This document shows positions 35,001 to 44,070 of a DNA stretch of 64,000 nt, in pieces. A program made the translations under genes and the position numbers. Position 1 is the stretch's first letter, and every line of letters starts with the position of its first letter. The notes below the pieces were generated by a model. That model made no database searches. It saw only the letters and a list, made by a program, of their open reading frames with translations, and was not told where the DNA came from. The stretch is from an uncultured Bacteroidales bacterium (lineage in GTDB: Bacteria; Bacteroidota; Bacteroidia; Bacteroidales; Bacteroidaceae), in the NCBI GenBank assembly GCA_937995875.1, contig CALKIW010000039.1, forward strand, positions 1 through 64,000, given 5' to 3'.

Positions 35001-37818
35001 GATGTATAACCGCAAGTTCAACTGTTTCGTGCGCCCGCGCTACGACGGCTCCCATCAGACCTTTCCCGACCTCAACCTGAAAGGGCTGGCAAGCCGGGGT
35101 ATCAAGAGCGTCTATCCCTCACAGATGGATTGCGTCTGGATGTTGAAACAGAACGGCGGCGGAATTTGCGACCACGAGGTGGGAACCGGTAAGACGCTGA
35201 TAATGTGCATCGCCGCGCATGAGATGAAGCGTCTGAATTTGGCACACAAGCCGATGATTATCGGGCTGAAAGCCAACGTTGCGGAGATTGCAGCCACCTA
35301 TCAGGCGGCATATCCCAACGCACGTATTCTGTACGCTTCGGAGAAGGACTTTTCGACCGCCAACCGTGTGCGCTTCTTCAATAATATAAAGAACAACGAC
35401 TACGATTGCGTCATCATGTCGCACGACCAGTTCGGCAAGATACCGCAGTCGCCGGAATTGCAGCAGCGCATCCTGCAAGCAGAGCTTGACACGGTGGAGG
35501 AAAACCTCGAAGTGCTACGGCAGCAGGGAAAGAACGTGTCGCGGGCGATGCTGAAAGGATTGGAGAAGCGCAAGCACAACCTTGAAGCGAAGCTGGAGAA
35601 GGTGGAACACGCCATAAAGTCACGCACGGACGACGTGGTGGATTTCAAGCAGATGGGCATCGACCACATCTTCATAGATGAGAGCCACCAGTTCAAGAAT
35701 CTGACTTTCAACACGCGCCACGACCGTGTGGCGGGATTGGGAAACAGCGAGGGAAGCCAGAAGGCACTTAACATGCTCTTTGCCATACGCACCATACAGG
35801 AGCGCACAGGAAAAGACTTGGGTGCGACCTTCCTCTCCGGCACGACTATCAGCAACTCACTGACTGAATTGTACCTGCTGTTCAAGTACCTGCGCCCGAA
35901 GGAGCTGGAACGGCAGGACATAAGGTGTTTCGACGCTTGGGCGGCGATATTTGCCAAGAAGACGACGGATTTTGAATTTAACGTGACGAACAATGTGGTC
36001 CAGAAGGAGCGTTTCCGCTACTTCATCAAAGTGCCGGAGCTTGCCGCCTTCTATAATGAAATCACGGACTACCGCACGGCGGAGGATGTGGGCGTTGACC
36101 GTCCTGCCAAGAACGAGATACTGCACCATATACCGCCCACGCCGGAACAGGAGGACTTCATACAGAAACTGATGCAGTTCGCCAAGACGGGCGATGCCAC
36201 CTTGTTGGGCAGGCTGCCGCTTTCGGAAACGGAAGAAAAGGCGAAGATGCTCATCGCCACGGACTATGCCCGGAAAATGGCACTCGACATGCGCATGATA
36301 GACCCGAATTACGAAGATCATCCCGACAACAAAGCGAGTCACTGTGCCAAGATGATCGCGGAGTATTATCAAAAATACGACGCCCAGAAAGGCACGCAGT
36401 TCGTTTTCTCTGATTTGGGGACATACCAGCCGGGCGACGGGTGGAACGTCTATTCGGAAATCAAGCGCAAACTGACGGAGGACTACGGTATACCGCCAAG
36501 CGAGGTGCGCTTCATTCAGGAGTGCAAGACCGACAAGGCGCGGAAGGCGGTGATAGACGCCATGAACGCCGGGACGGTGCGTGTGCTGTTCGGCTCTACC
36601 TCTATGCTCGGAACGGGTGTGAACGCCCAGAAACGGTGTGTGGCTATCCATCATCTCGATACGCCGTGGCGACCGTCCGACTTGCAACAGCGTGACGGAC
36701 GCGGAGTTAGGGCAGGTAATGAGATTGCCAAACATTTCGCCGGGAACAACGTGGATGTAATCATCTACGCGGTGGAGAAGTCACTGGACAGCTACAAGTT
36801 CAACCTCCTGCACTGCAAGCAGACTTTCATAAGCCAGCTCAAAAGCGGTGCGATGGGTGCGCGTACCATCGACGAGGGGGCAATGGACGAAAAATCGGGC
36901 ATGAATTTCTCGGAATACATGGCGTTGCTCTCCGGCAATACCGACCTGTTGGACAAGGCGAAACTGGAAAAGCGGATCGCATCGCTCGAAGGGGAACGCA
37001 AGTCGTTCAACAAGGGCAAGCGTGATTCGGAGTTCAAGCTGGAGTCAAAGACCGGCGAGTTGCGCAACAACACGGCTTTCATAGATGCCATGACGGAGGA
37101 CTGGAACCGCTTCCTGTCGGTGGTGCAGACCGACAAGGAGGGCAACCGCCTTAATATAATAAAGGTGGACGGAGTGGATTCCGCCGATGAGAAGGTCATC
37201 GGAAAGCGTTTGCAGGAGATAGCCAAGAATGCCACGACCGGAGGGTTGTACACGCAGGTCGGTGAACTTTACGGTTTTCCGATAAAGGTGGTGAGCGAAA
37301 GGATACTCAAAGAGGGATTGGAGTTCACCGACAACCGCTTCGTGGTCGAGGGGAACTACAAGTACACCTACAACAACGGGCATCTGGCGATGGCTGACCC
37401 GTTGGCCGCCGCCCGCAACTTCCTCAACGCGATGGAGAGGATACCCTCCATCATCGACCAGTACAAGGCGAAGAACGAGGTGCTGGAGATGGAGATACCG
37501 CAGTTACAGGAGATAGCGGGTAAGGTGTGGAAGAAGGAGGACGAGCTGAAGCAGTTGAAGTCCGAACTTGCCGCCCTTGACCGAAAAATTCAGCTGGAGC
37601 TTGCGCCACCCACGCCCGAAGTCGCAGAAAAGGAGAATGAAGGGCAACAGCTCAAGCCGGAAGCGGAAGATGTGAGGAACAGGCAGGCGCAATATCCCGA
37701 AAATGCACCGCCGCAGATACGCAGTCCGGCGGATAGTATCGTTGCCAACCATGTCATAATCGGGCGTCCGGGACTGTATGCCAAGGAGGAAACCCGGTCC
37801 AAAGGATTGAAAATATAA
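32002..37818 (+). CDS. Giant DNA methylase-helicase fusion protein
   Basis: 1938 residues. The N-terminal third is an N6-adenine methyltransferase-like domain: SAM motif MLEPSAGVGVF from residue 129 and a divergent catalytic motif NIPFGD (from 196) instead of NPPY/F. A Pro/Lys/Glu-rich linker (about 400-600) and a middle region of unknown fold follow. The C-terminal half is a superfamily 2 helicase: Walker A HEVGTGKTL near 1059, DESH at about 1226, and motif VI QQRDGRGVRAGN near 1562, ending with coiled coils (about 1680-1900). Similar proteins are standard in Bacteroidetes conjugative elements. Protecting or remodelling transferred DNA is an inference. Confidence 0.85.
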   Translation: MAFNRKQKLRDNIEAIRTAFILDRENRTATTEERAILQRYCGFGGLKCILNPAKELTDAVRWAKSDLELFAPTVELHRLIRENSKDETEYKRFVDSLKASVLTAFYTPKEITDTIADVLADYSVRPARMLEPSAGVGVFVDSMLRHSPNADVMAFEKDLLTGTILRHLYPDQKMRTCGFEKIERPFNNYFDLAVSNIPFGDIAVFDAEFQRSDSFGRRSAQKTIHNYFFLKGLDAVRDGGIVAFITSQGVLNSTKTSVRNELFSQANLVSAIRLPNNLFTDNAGTEVGSDLIVLQKNLSKKEMSQDERLMTVIQTDTKTALTDNAYFIHHPERIVHTMAKLDTDPYGKPAMVYLHEGKAAGIAGDLRRMLDEDFHYRLAMRLYSGSIRQAGTEEKVAVQNKVERPAIKLETVSSAQTVETPTEKPQPADEKPEIEPRPQYSAGVQLTLLDLWGMTEEVSQPKTSKKKKTVKKAVTAKSTPPKPKVTVTPTAPTAKPAMENKEVKAENTAKPADPDDIYATLDWDTNPPINGFYEMMMGLTPERRKELRELARQHNEKQVAEKTEVKAVPETSREQPRQEETQPEAVAAPAVTDTPSEAVGTFLFPDIEAEKPKEEVVDLSPRAYHRTPEMHLREGSLVADRGRHNIGYLKDITPYGATFQPLDLKGYQKEKALLYVSLRDAYERLYRYESLRREANVPWREHLNTCYDEFVMRYGNLNAKQNVKLVMMDAGGRDILSLERMENGKFVKADIFEHPVSFAVESHANVGSPEEALSASLNKYGTVNLDYMREITDSTAEDLLTALQGRIYYNPLVTGYEIKDRFIAGNVIEKAERIEAWMGDNPENERMPEVKQALEALKDAEPQRIAFEDLDFNFGERWIPTGVYAAYMSRLFDTEVKIAYSASMDEFSVVCGYRTMKITDEFLVKGYYRNYDGMHLLKHALHNTCPDMMKSIGKDEHGNDIKMRDSEGIQLANAKIDEIRNGFSEWLEEQSPQFKERLVTMYNRKFNCFVRPRYDGSHQTFPDLNLKGLASRGIKSVYPSQMDCVWMLKQNGGGICDHEVGTGKTLIMCIAAHEMKRLNLAHKPMIIGLKANVAEIAATYQAAYPNARILYASEKDFSTANRVRFFNNIKNNDYDCVIMSHDQFGKIPQSPELQQRILQAELDTVEENLEVLRQQGKNVSRAMLKGLEKRKHNLEAKLEKVEHAIKSRTDDVVDFKQMGIDHIFIDESHQFKNLTFNTRHDRVAGLGNSEGSQKALNMLFAIRTIQERTGKDLGATFLSGTTISNSLTELYLLFKYLRPKELERQDIRCFDAWAAIFAKKTTDFEFNVTNNVVQKERFRYFIKVPELAAFYNEITDYRTAEDVGVDRPAKNEILHHIPPTPEQEDFIQKLMQFAKTGDATLLGRLPLSETEEKAKMLIATDYARKMALDMRMIDPNYEDHPDNKASHCAKMIAEYYQKYDAQKGTQFVFSDLGTYQPGDGWNVYSEIKRKLTEDYGIPPSEVRFIQECKTDKARKAVIDAMNAGTVRVLFGSTSMLGTGVNAQKRCVAIHHLDTPWRPSDLQQRDGRGVRAGNEIAKHFAGNNVDVIIYAVEKSLDSYKFNLLHCKQTFISQLKSGAMGARTIDEGAMDEKSGMNFSEYMALLSGNTDLLDKAKLEKRIASLEGERKSFNKGKRDSEFKLESKTGELRNNTAFIDAMTEDWNRFLSVVQTDKEGNRLNIIKVDGVDSADEKVIGKRLQEIAKNATTGGLYTQVGELYGFPIKVVSERILKEGLEFTDNRFVVEGNYKYTYNNGHLAMADPLAAARNFLNAMERIPSIIDQYKAKNEVLEMEIPQLQEIAGKVWKKEDELKQLKSELAALDRKIQLELAPPTPEVAEKENEGQQLKPEAEDVRNRQAQYPENAPPQIRSPADSIVANHVIIGRPGLYAKEETRSKGLKI

Positions 37819-37841
37819 CCTAAGGAATTTTATCTGAAGTA

Positions 37842-37945
37842 TTAATAAGGGCTATCCCAAAAGGTCTAAAAGTAAATTTTATCCTTTCTGCAAGTATCTA
37901 TAGGATGGCAACTGCATTTTTTTCTTTTTGGGCAGCCCTTATTAA
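37842..37945. mobile_element. 104-bp MITE-like or IS-remnant element
   Basis: TTAATAAGGGCTATCCCAAA at the left is complementary to the right end TTTGGGCAGCCCTTATTAA with about two mismatches. The roughly 60 bases between have no ORF. The ends resemble IS termini of the GGGCTGCCCAAAA kind. It lies just downstream of the methylase-helicase stop. It could instead act as a transcription barrier. Confidence 0.55.
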
Positions 37946-38310
37946 AATTTATTCTTATTTTAGGTTATATACATTCATGTCCATTTATGTAAAAAATTCC
38001 TGCTGACCTTGTTTATGTCTTGTCAGTCACCATTTGCAAAACCATATTTGACCCTCAAAGAGGCTGAATTTGATAAGTAACTTGCTACATACTCATAATA
38101 AGGAGCTAAATAGAACACGAATGGGAAATACACAAATGCTAAACTAAAGAAGATATTGGCCAAAATAAACGCTATACCGAGAGAGAAACTTGATTTTTCA
38201 ACTTCCTAAAACGGTGTTGTTCAAACATTTCTACTTATTTGTACTTGCCAGTTGAACCTACGCTTCCCTAATAAAATGTCTATGGTAAAAAGTTAAAAAA
38301 TCCTCCCACT
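37946..38310. other. Gene-free AT-rich region upstream of the tetQ promoter
   Basis: Many stops in all frames and no repeat or domain I can recognise. Short ORFs occur (for example an ATG at 38120) but none is supported. Confidence 0.5.
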
Positions 38311-38341
38311 TTTGTTAGATATATTTTTTTGTGTAATTTTG
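38311..38341 (+). promoter_or_regulatory. Promoter of the tetQ-rteA-rteB operon
   Basis: TTTG (38311-38314), 19 bases, TAATTTTG (38334-38341): a complete Bacteroidetes consensus promoter. It would give a leader of about 130 bases to the ATG at 38476. Confidence 0.85.
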
Positions 38342-38344
38342 TAA

Positions 38345-38475
38345 TCGTTATGCGGCAGTAATAATATACATATTAATACGAGTTAGTAATCCTGTAGTTC
38401 TCATATGCTACGAGGAGGTATTAAAAGGTGCGTTTCGACAATGCATCTACTGTAGTATATTATTGCTTAATCCAA
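38345..38475 (+). promoter_or_regulatory. tetQ leader (translational attenuator)
   Basis: CTnDOT tetQ is known to be controlled by tetracycline through its leader at the translational level. Here the leader contains a three-codon ORF (ATG CGG CAG TAA at 38350), a 16-codon ORF at 38405-38455, and AGGAGGT at 38413-38419. The last is an unusually strong ribosome binding site for this phylum, 8 bases from the GTG at 38428. Which ORF is the sensing leader peptide cannot be decided from sequence alone. Confidence 0.6.
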
Positions 38476-40401
38476 ATGAATATTATAAATTTAGGAATTC
38501 TTGCTCACATTGATGCAGGAAAAACTTCCGTAACCGAGAATCTGCTGTTTGCCAGTGGAGCAACGGAAAAGTGCGGCCGTGTGGATAATGGTGACACCAT
38601 AACGGACTCTATGGATATAGAGAAACGTAGAGGAATTACTGTTCGGGCTTCTACGACATCTATTATCTGGAATGGAGTGAAATGCAATATCATTGACACT
38701 CCGGGACACATGGATTTTATTGCGGAAGTGGAGCGGACATTCAAAATGCTTGATGGAGCAGTCCTCATCTTATCCGCAAAGGAAGGCATACAAGCGCAGA
38801 CAAAGTTGCTGTTCAGTACTTTACAAAAACTGCAAATCCCGACAATTATATTTATCAATAAAATTGACCGTGCCGGTGTGAATTTAGAGCGTTTGTATCT
38901 GGATATAAAAACAAATCTGTCTCAAGATGTCCTGTTTATGCAAACTGTTGTCGATGGATCGGTTTATCCGATTTGCTCCCAAACATATATAAAGGAAGAA
39001 TACAAAGAATTTGTATGCAACCATGACGACGATATATTAGAACGATATTTGGCGGATAGCGAAATTTCACCGGCTGATTATTGGAATACGATAATCGCTC
39101 TTGTGGCAAAAGCCAAAGTCTATCCGGTGCTACATGGATCAGCAATGTTCAATATCGGTATCAATGAGTTGTTGGACGCCATTTCTTCTTTTATACTTCC
39201 TCCGGCATCAGTCTCAAACAGACTTTCAGCTTATCTCTATAAGATAGAGCATGACCCCAAAGGGCATAAAAGAAGTTTTCTTAAAATAATTGACGGAAGT
39301 CTGAGACTTCGAGACGTTGTAAGAATCAACGATTCGGAAAAATTCATCAAGATTAAAAATCTAAAGACTATTTATCAGGGCAGAGAGATAAATGTTGATG
39401 AAGTGGGTGCCAATGATATCGCGATTGTAGAAGATATAGAAGATTTTCGAATCGGAGATTATTTAGGTACTAAACCTTGTTTGATTCAAGGGTTATCTCA
39501 TCAGCATCCCGCTCTCAAATCCTCCGTCCGGCCAAACAGGCCCGAAGAGAGAAGCAAGGTGATATCCGCTCTGAATACATTGTGGATTGAAGACCCGTCT
39601 TTGTCCTTTTCCATAAACTCATATAGTGATGAATTGGAAATCTCGTTATATGGTTTGACCCAAAAGGAAATCATACAGACATTGCTGGAAGAACGATTTT
39701 CCGTAAAGGTCCATTTTGATGAGATCAAGACTATCTACAAAGAACGACCTATAAAAAAGGTCAATAAGATTATTCAGATCGAAGTACCACCCAACCCTTA
39801 CTGGGCCACAATAGGGCTGACTCTTGAACCCTTACCGTTAGGGGCAGGGTTGCAAATCGAAAGTGACATCTCCTATGGTTATCTGAACCATTCTTTTCAA
39901 AATGCCGTTTTTGAAGGGATTCGTATGTCTTGCCAATCTGGTTTACATGGATGGGAAGTGACAGATCTGAAAGTAACTTTTACTCAAGCCGAGTATTATA
40001 GCCCGGTAAGTACACCTGCTGATTTCAGACAGCTGACCCCTTATGTCTTCAGGCTGGCTTTGCAACAGTCAGGTGTGGACATTCTCGAACCGATGCTCTG
40101 TTTTGAGTTGCAGATACCCCAAGTAGCGAGTTCCAAAGCTATTACAGATTTGCAAAAACTGATGTCTGAGATTGAAGACATCAGTTGTAATAATGAGTGG
40201 TGTCATATTAAAGGGAAAGTTCCATTAAATACAAGTAAAGACTATGCCTCAGAAGTAAGTTCGTACACTAAGGGCTTAGGCATTTTTATGGTTAAGCCAT
40301 GTGGGTATCAAATAACAAAAGACGGTTATTCTGATAATATCCGCATGAACGAAAAAGATAAACTTTTATTCATGTTCCAAAAATCAATGTCATTAAAATA
40401 A
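38428..40401 (+). CDS. tetQ: Tetracycline resistance ribosomal protection protein TetQ
   Basis: 657 residues from the GTG at 38428, which has an AGGAGGT site; the classical start is the ATG at 38476 (641 residues). It is an EF-G-like GTPase that removes tetracycline from the ribosome. Seen: G1 AHIDAGKTS, RGITVRAS, G3 DTPGHMDF, G4 NKIDRAG, then EF-G-like domains II-V. The sequence is very close to Bacteroides TetQ as I know it. Its stop overlaps the rteA start by one base (TAATG), so resistance and regulators are one operon. Confidence 0.97.
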   Translation: MRFDNASTVVYYCLIQMNIINLGILAHIDAGKTSVTENLLFASGATEKCGRVDNGDTITDSMDIEKRRGITVRASTTSIIWNGVKCNIIDTPGHMDFIAEVERTFKMLDGAVLILSAKEGIQAQTKLLFSTLQKLQIPTIIFINKIDRAGVNLERLYLDIKTNLSQDVLFMQTVVDGSVYPICSQTYIKEEYKEFVCNHDDDILERYLADSEISPADYWNTIIALVAKAKVYPVLHGSAMFNIGINELLDAISSFILPPASVSNRLSAYLYKIEHDPKGHKRSFLKIIDGSLRLRDVVRINDSEKFIKIKNLKTIYQGREINVDEVGANDIAIVEDIEDFRIGDYLGTKPCLIQGLSHQHPALKSSVRPNRPEERSKVISALNTLWIEDPSLSFSINSYSDELEISLYGLTQKEIIQTLLEERFSVKVHFDEIKTIYKERPIKKVNKIIQIEVPPNPYWATIGLTLEPLPLGAGLQIESDISYGYLNHSFQNAVFEGIRMSCQSGLHGWEVTDLKVTFTQAEYYSPVSTPADFRQLTPYVFRLALQQSGVDILEPMLCFELQIPQVASSKAITDLQKLMSEIEDISCNNEWCHIKGKVPLNTSKDYASEVSSYTKGLGIFMVKPCGYQITKDGYSDNIRMNEKDKLLFMFQKSMSLK

Positions 40402-42719
40402 TGGAGCGGTCAGGAAATTTCTATAAGGCAATACGGTTGGGATATATACTTATCTCCATTCTTATCGGATGTATGGCATATAATAGCCTCTATGAATGGC
40501 AGGAGATAGAAGCATTAGAACTTGGCAATAAAAAAATAGACGAGCTCCGAAAAGAAATAAACAATATCAATATTCAAATGATAAAATTTTCTCTATTGGG
40601 TGAAACAATACTGGAATGGAACGATAAAGATATCGAGCATTACCATGCACGGCGTATGGCAATGGACAGTATGCTCTGCCGTTTCAAGGCCACCTATCCA
40701 GCAGAGCGCATCGATAGTGTGCGCAGTCTTTTAGAGGATAAGGAACGACAGATGTTCCAGATAGTCCGGTTAATGGATGAACAACAATCTATTAACAAGA
40801 AGATAGCCAATCAAATTCCGGTTATTGTACAGAAAAGTGTGCAGGAACAGTCCAAAAAGCCAAAACGAAAAGGTTTCTTAGGCATATTCGGCAAAAAAAA
40901 GGAAGTAACTCCAGCAGTATCAACCACTATCCTTCATTCGGTCAATAGAAACGTAATCAGCGAACAGAAAGTGCAGGATCGCCAATTGTCGGAACAAGCC
41001 GACAGCCTTGCAGCTCGTAATGCAGAACTTAACAGACAACTGCAAGAATTGATTTGCCAAATAGAAGAAAAGGTACAAACCGAACTGCAAAGCCGGGAAA
41101 ACGAAATAGTTGCCATGCGTGAAAAGTCATTTATGCAAGTAGGCGGTTTAATGGGATTCGTTCTTCTATTGTTGTTAATTTCCTACATCATCATACATCG
41201 TGATGCAAAAAGCATTAAACAATACAAGCACAAGACAACTGATTTGATAAGGCAACTGGAACAATCCGTACAACGGAACGAGGCACTGATAACGTCAAGG
41301 AAGAAGGCGGTACATACTATCACCCATGAACTGCGCACACCGCTGACAGCAATAACAGGCTATGCCGGACTGATACGGAAAGAACAGTGTGAGGATAAGT
41401 CCGGGCAGTATATCCAAAACATACTGCAATCCTCCGACCGTATGCGGGATATGCTTAACACTTTGCTTGACTTCTTCCGCCTGGACAACGGCAAGGAACA
41501 GCCCCGTCTGTCACCCTGCCGGATTTCAGCAATCACGCACACACTTGAAACGGAGTTCATGCCTGTTGCCGTGAACAAAGGGCTGTCCTTGTCCGTGAAG
41601 ACTGGACACGATGCCATTGTATTGACCGACAAAGAGCGAATAATACAAATCGGGAATAACCTGCTGTCAAACGCTGTCAAGTTCACAGAAGAAGGCGGTG
41701 TTTCTTTGATTACTGAATATGATAATGGAGTTCTGACACTGGTCGTTGAAGATACAGGTACAGGCATGACAGAAGAGGAACAGAAACAAGCGTTCGGTGC
41801 GTTTGAACGTCTATCAAATGCCGCCGCAAAGGAGGGTTTCGGGCTTGGGCTTGCCATAATGCGTAATATTGTGTCGATGCTTGGCGGAACAATCCGTTTA
41901 GACAGCAAGAAAGGGAAAGGCAGTCGTTTCACAGTTGAAATTTCTATGCAGGAAGCTGAAGAACAGCTTGGATATACAAGCAATACACCTGTTTATCATA
42001 ACAATAAATTCCATGATGTTGTCGCCATTGACAATGATGAGGTATTACTTCTGATGCTGAAAGAGATGTATTCCCAAGAAGGAATACACTGCGACACTTG
42101 CACCGATGCTGCGGCACTGATGGAAATGATACGCCAGAAAGAATACAGCCTGTTGCTGACAGACTTGAATATGCCCGATATAAACGGTTTCGAATTGCTG
42201 GAACTGTTGCGTTCGTCCAACGTGGGCAATTCACCAACAATCCCGGTGGTTGTGGCAACCGCTTCGGGCAGTTGTAACAAAGGGGAACTATTGGCAAAAG
42301 GCTTTGCCGGATGCCTGTTCAAACCGTTCTCCATATCGGAACTGATGGAGGTTTCCGACAGGTGTGCCATAAAAGCGACACCGGACGGGAAACCGGACTT
42401 TTCCGCCTTATTGTCCTATGGCAATGAAGCCGTCATGCTGGAAAAGTTGATAACTGAAACAGAAAAGGAAATGCAGGCGGTACGGGATGCAGCAAAAGAA
42501 AAAGACCTGCAAAAGCTGGATTCCCTGATCCACCACCTGCGCAGTTCGTGGGAGGTGCTCCGTGCCGACCAACCGCTGAATGTACTTTACGGATTGCTTC
42601 GTGGCGATGCTCTCCCGGATGGTGAAGCGTTAAGCCATGCCGTGACTGCCGTGCTGGATAAGGGAGTGGAAATAATACGGTTGGCAGAAGAGGAAAGGAG
42701 AAAATACGAAGATGAATAA
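40401..42719 (+). CDS. rteA: Hybrid sensor histidine kinase RteA
   Basis: 772 residues. A transmembrane helix near 10-30, an extracytoplasmic coiled-coil region, and a second helix around 248-268 (GGLMGFVLLLLLISYII). HisKA follows with His309 in HTITHELRTPLTA, then an HATPase domain (NNLLSNAVKFTEEGG, EDTGTGM, GFGLGLAI). A receiver domain has Asp588 in LLTDLNMPD, and the C-terminal region looks Hpt-like with HHLRSSWEVL. It passes phosphate to RteB. The stimulus is unsettled; expression depends on tetracycline through the shared operon. It overlaps rteB by 8 bases. Confidence 0.95.
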   Translation: MERSGNFYKAIRLGYILISILIGCMAYNSLYEWQEIEALELGNKKIDELRKEINNINIQMIKFSLLGETILEWNDKDIEHYHARRMAMDSMLCRFKATYPAERIDSVRSLLEDKERQMFQIVRLMDEQQSINKKIANQIPVIVQKSVQEQSKKPKRKGFLGIFGKKKEVTPAVSTTILHSVNRNVISEQKVQDRQLSEQADSLAARNAELNRQLQELICQIEEKVQTELQSRENEIVAMREKSFMQVGGLMGFVLLLLLISYIIIHRDAKSIKQYKHKTTDLIRQLEQSVQRNEALITSRKKAVHTITHELRTPLTAITGYAGLIRKEQCEDKSGQYIQNILQSSDRMRDMLNTLLDFFRLDNGKEQPRLSPCRISAITHTLETEFMPVAVNKGLSLSVKTGHDAIVLTDKERIIQIGNNLLSNAVKFTEEGGVSLITEYDNGVLTLVVEDTGTGMTEEEQKQAFGAFERLSNAAAKEGFGLGLAIMRNIVSMLGGTIRLDSKKGKGSRFTVEISMQEAEEQLGYTSNTPVYHNNKFHDVVAIDNDEVLLLMLKEMYSQEGIHCDTCTDAAALMEMIRQKEYSLLLTDLNMPDINGFELLELLRSSNVGNSPTIPVVVATASGSCNKGELLAKGFAGCLFKPFSISELMEVSDRCAIKATPDGKPDFSALLSYGNEAVMLEKLITETEKEMQAVRDAAKEKDLQKLDSLIHHLRSSWEVLRADQPLNVLYGLLRGDALPDGEALSHAVTAVLDKGVEIIRLAEEERRKYEDE

Positions 42720-44034
42720 GACAAAAATAATTGTGGTGGAAGACAACATCGTGTATTGCGAATATGTCTGCAATATGCTGTCACGGGAGGGCTACCGCAA
42801 TATGAAGGCTTACCACCTCTCAACCGCGAAGAAACATCTGCAACAGGCAACAGATAATGATATCGTGGTTGCCGACCTGCGTCTGCCTGACGGCAGTGGC
42901 ATAGACCTTTTGTGCTGGATGCGAAAGGAGGGAAAGATGCAGCCCTTCATCATTATGACCGACTACGCCGAAGTTAATACCGCCGTGGAAAGCATGAAAC
43001 TCGGCTCGATAGACTATATTCCCAAACAGCTTGTGGAGGATAAACTTGTCCCCCTGATCCGTTCCATACTGAAAGAACGTCAGGCAGGACAACGCCGTAT
43101 GCCTATATTCGCCCGTGAAGGTTCCGCCTTTCAGAAAATCATGCACCGCATAAGGCTGGTAGCCGCCACCGATATGAGCGTGATGATATTTGGTGAGAAC
43201 GGCACGGGCAAGGAGCATATTGCCCACCTGTTGCATGACAAGAGCAAACGTGCAGGCAAGCCATTTGTGGCGGTGGACTGCGGTTCACTCTCCAAAGAGC
43301 TTGCACCGTCGGCTTTCTTCGGACACGTCAAAGGTGCATTTACAGGTGCGGACAATGCCAAGAAAGGATATTTCCATGAGGCGGAAGGCGGCACGTTGTT
43401 TCTGGACGAGGTAGGAAACCTCGCGTTGGAAACCCAACAGATGTTGCTCCGTGCCATACAGGAGAGGCGGTATCGCCCGGTCGGAGACAAGGCAGACCGG
43501 AATTTCAATGTCCGCATCATCGCTGCTACCAATGAAGATTTGGAGGTATCGGTGAATGAAAAGCGTTTTCGGCAGGATCTTCTGTACCGCCTGCACGACT
43601 TCGGGATAACCGTTCCTCCGTTGCGTGACTGTCAAGAAGACATTATGCCGCTGGCAGAGTTCTTCCGTGATATGGCAAACAGAGAGCTGGAGTGTAGCGT
43701 GAGCGGGTTCAGTTCCGAAGCACGTAAAGCGTTGCTGACACACGCATGGCCGGGCAACGTGCGGGAACTTCGGCAGAAAGTTATGGGTGCTGTATTGCAG
43801 GCGCAGGAAGGTGTTGTCATGAAAGAGCATCTGGAACTTGCCGTGACGAAACCGACCTCTACTGTCAGCTTCGCCTTGCGCAATGACGCGGAGGATAAGG
43901 AGCGGATATTGCGTGCGTTGAAACAGGCAAACGGCAACCGGAGTGTCGCCGCAGAACTGCTCGGCATAGGCAGGACAACACTATACAGCAAACTTGAAGA
44001 GTATGGACTTAAATATAAATTCAAGCAATCATAG
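42712..44034 (+). CDS. rteB: Sigma-54-type response regulator RteB
   Basis: 440 residues, NtrC-like. Receiver with phospho-acceptor Asp55 in VVADLRLPDGSG. AAA+ sigma-54 interaction domain with Walker A FGENGTGKEHIA, GAFTGAD in place of the classical sigma-54 contact loop, and Walker B GGTLFLDEVGN. Fis-type HTH at the C-terminus (NGNRSVAAELLGIGRTTLYSKL). In CTnDOT RteB activates rteC, starting the excision and transfer cascade. It is the last gene of the tetQ operon. Confidence 0.95.
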   Translation: MNKTKIIVVEDNIVYCEYVCNMLSREGYRNMKAYHLSTAKKHLQQATDNDIVVADLRLPDGSGIDLLCWMRKEGKMQPFIIMTDYAEVNTAVESMKLGSIDYIPKQLVEDKLVPLIRSILKERQAGQRRMPIFAREGSAFQKIMHRIRLVAATDMSVMIFGENGTGKEHIAHLLHDKSKRAGKPFVAVDCGSLSKELAPSAFFGHVKGAFTGADNAKKGYFHEAEGGTLFLDEVGNLALETQQMLLRAIQERRYRPVGDKADRNFNVRIIAATNEDLEVSVNEKRFRQDLLYRLHDFGITVPPLRDCQEDIMPLAEFFRDMANRELECSVSGFSSEARKALLTHAWPGNVRELRQKVMGAVLQAQEGVVMKEHLELAVTKPTSTVSFALRNDAEDKERILRALKQANGNRSVAAELLGIGRTTLYSKLEEYGLKYKFKQS

Positions 44035-44056
44035 CCCGTAATTCACTGAATTTGGC

Positions 44057-44064
44057 TATCTTTG
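44057..44064 (+). promoter_or_regulatory. -7 box upstream of the structured leader
   Basis: TATCTTTG matches TAnnTTTG, 22 bases after the rteB stop. No TTTG -33 box at 19 bases. Transcription from here would begin near 44,070 and cover the whole structured region. Confidence 0.45.
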
Positions 44065-44070
44065 CATAAC

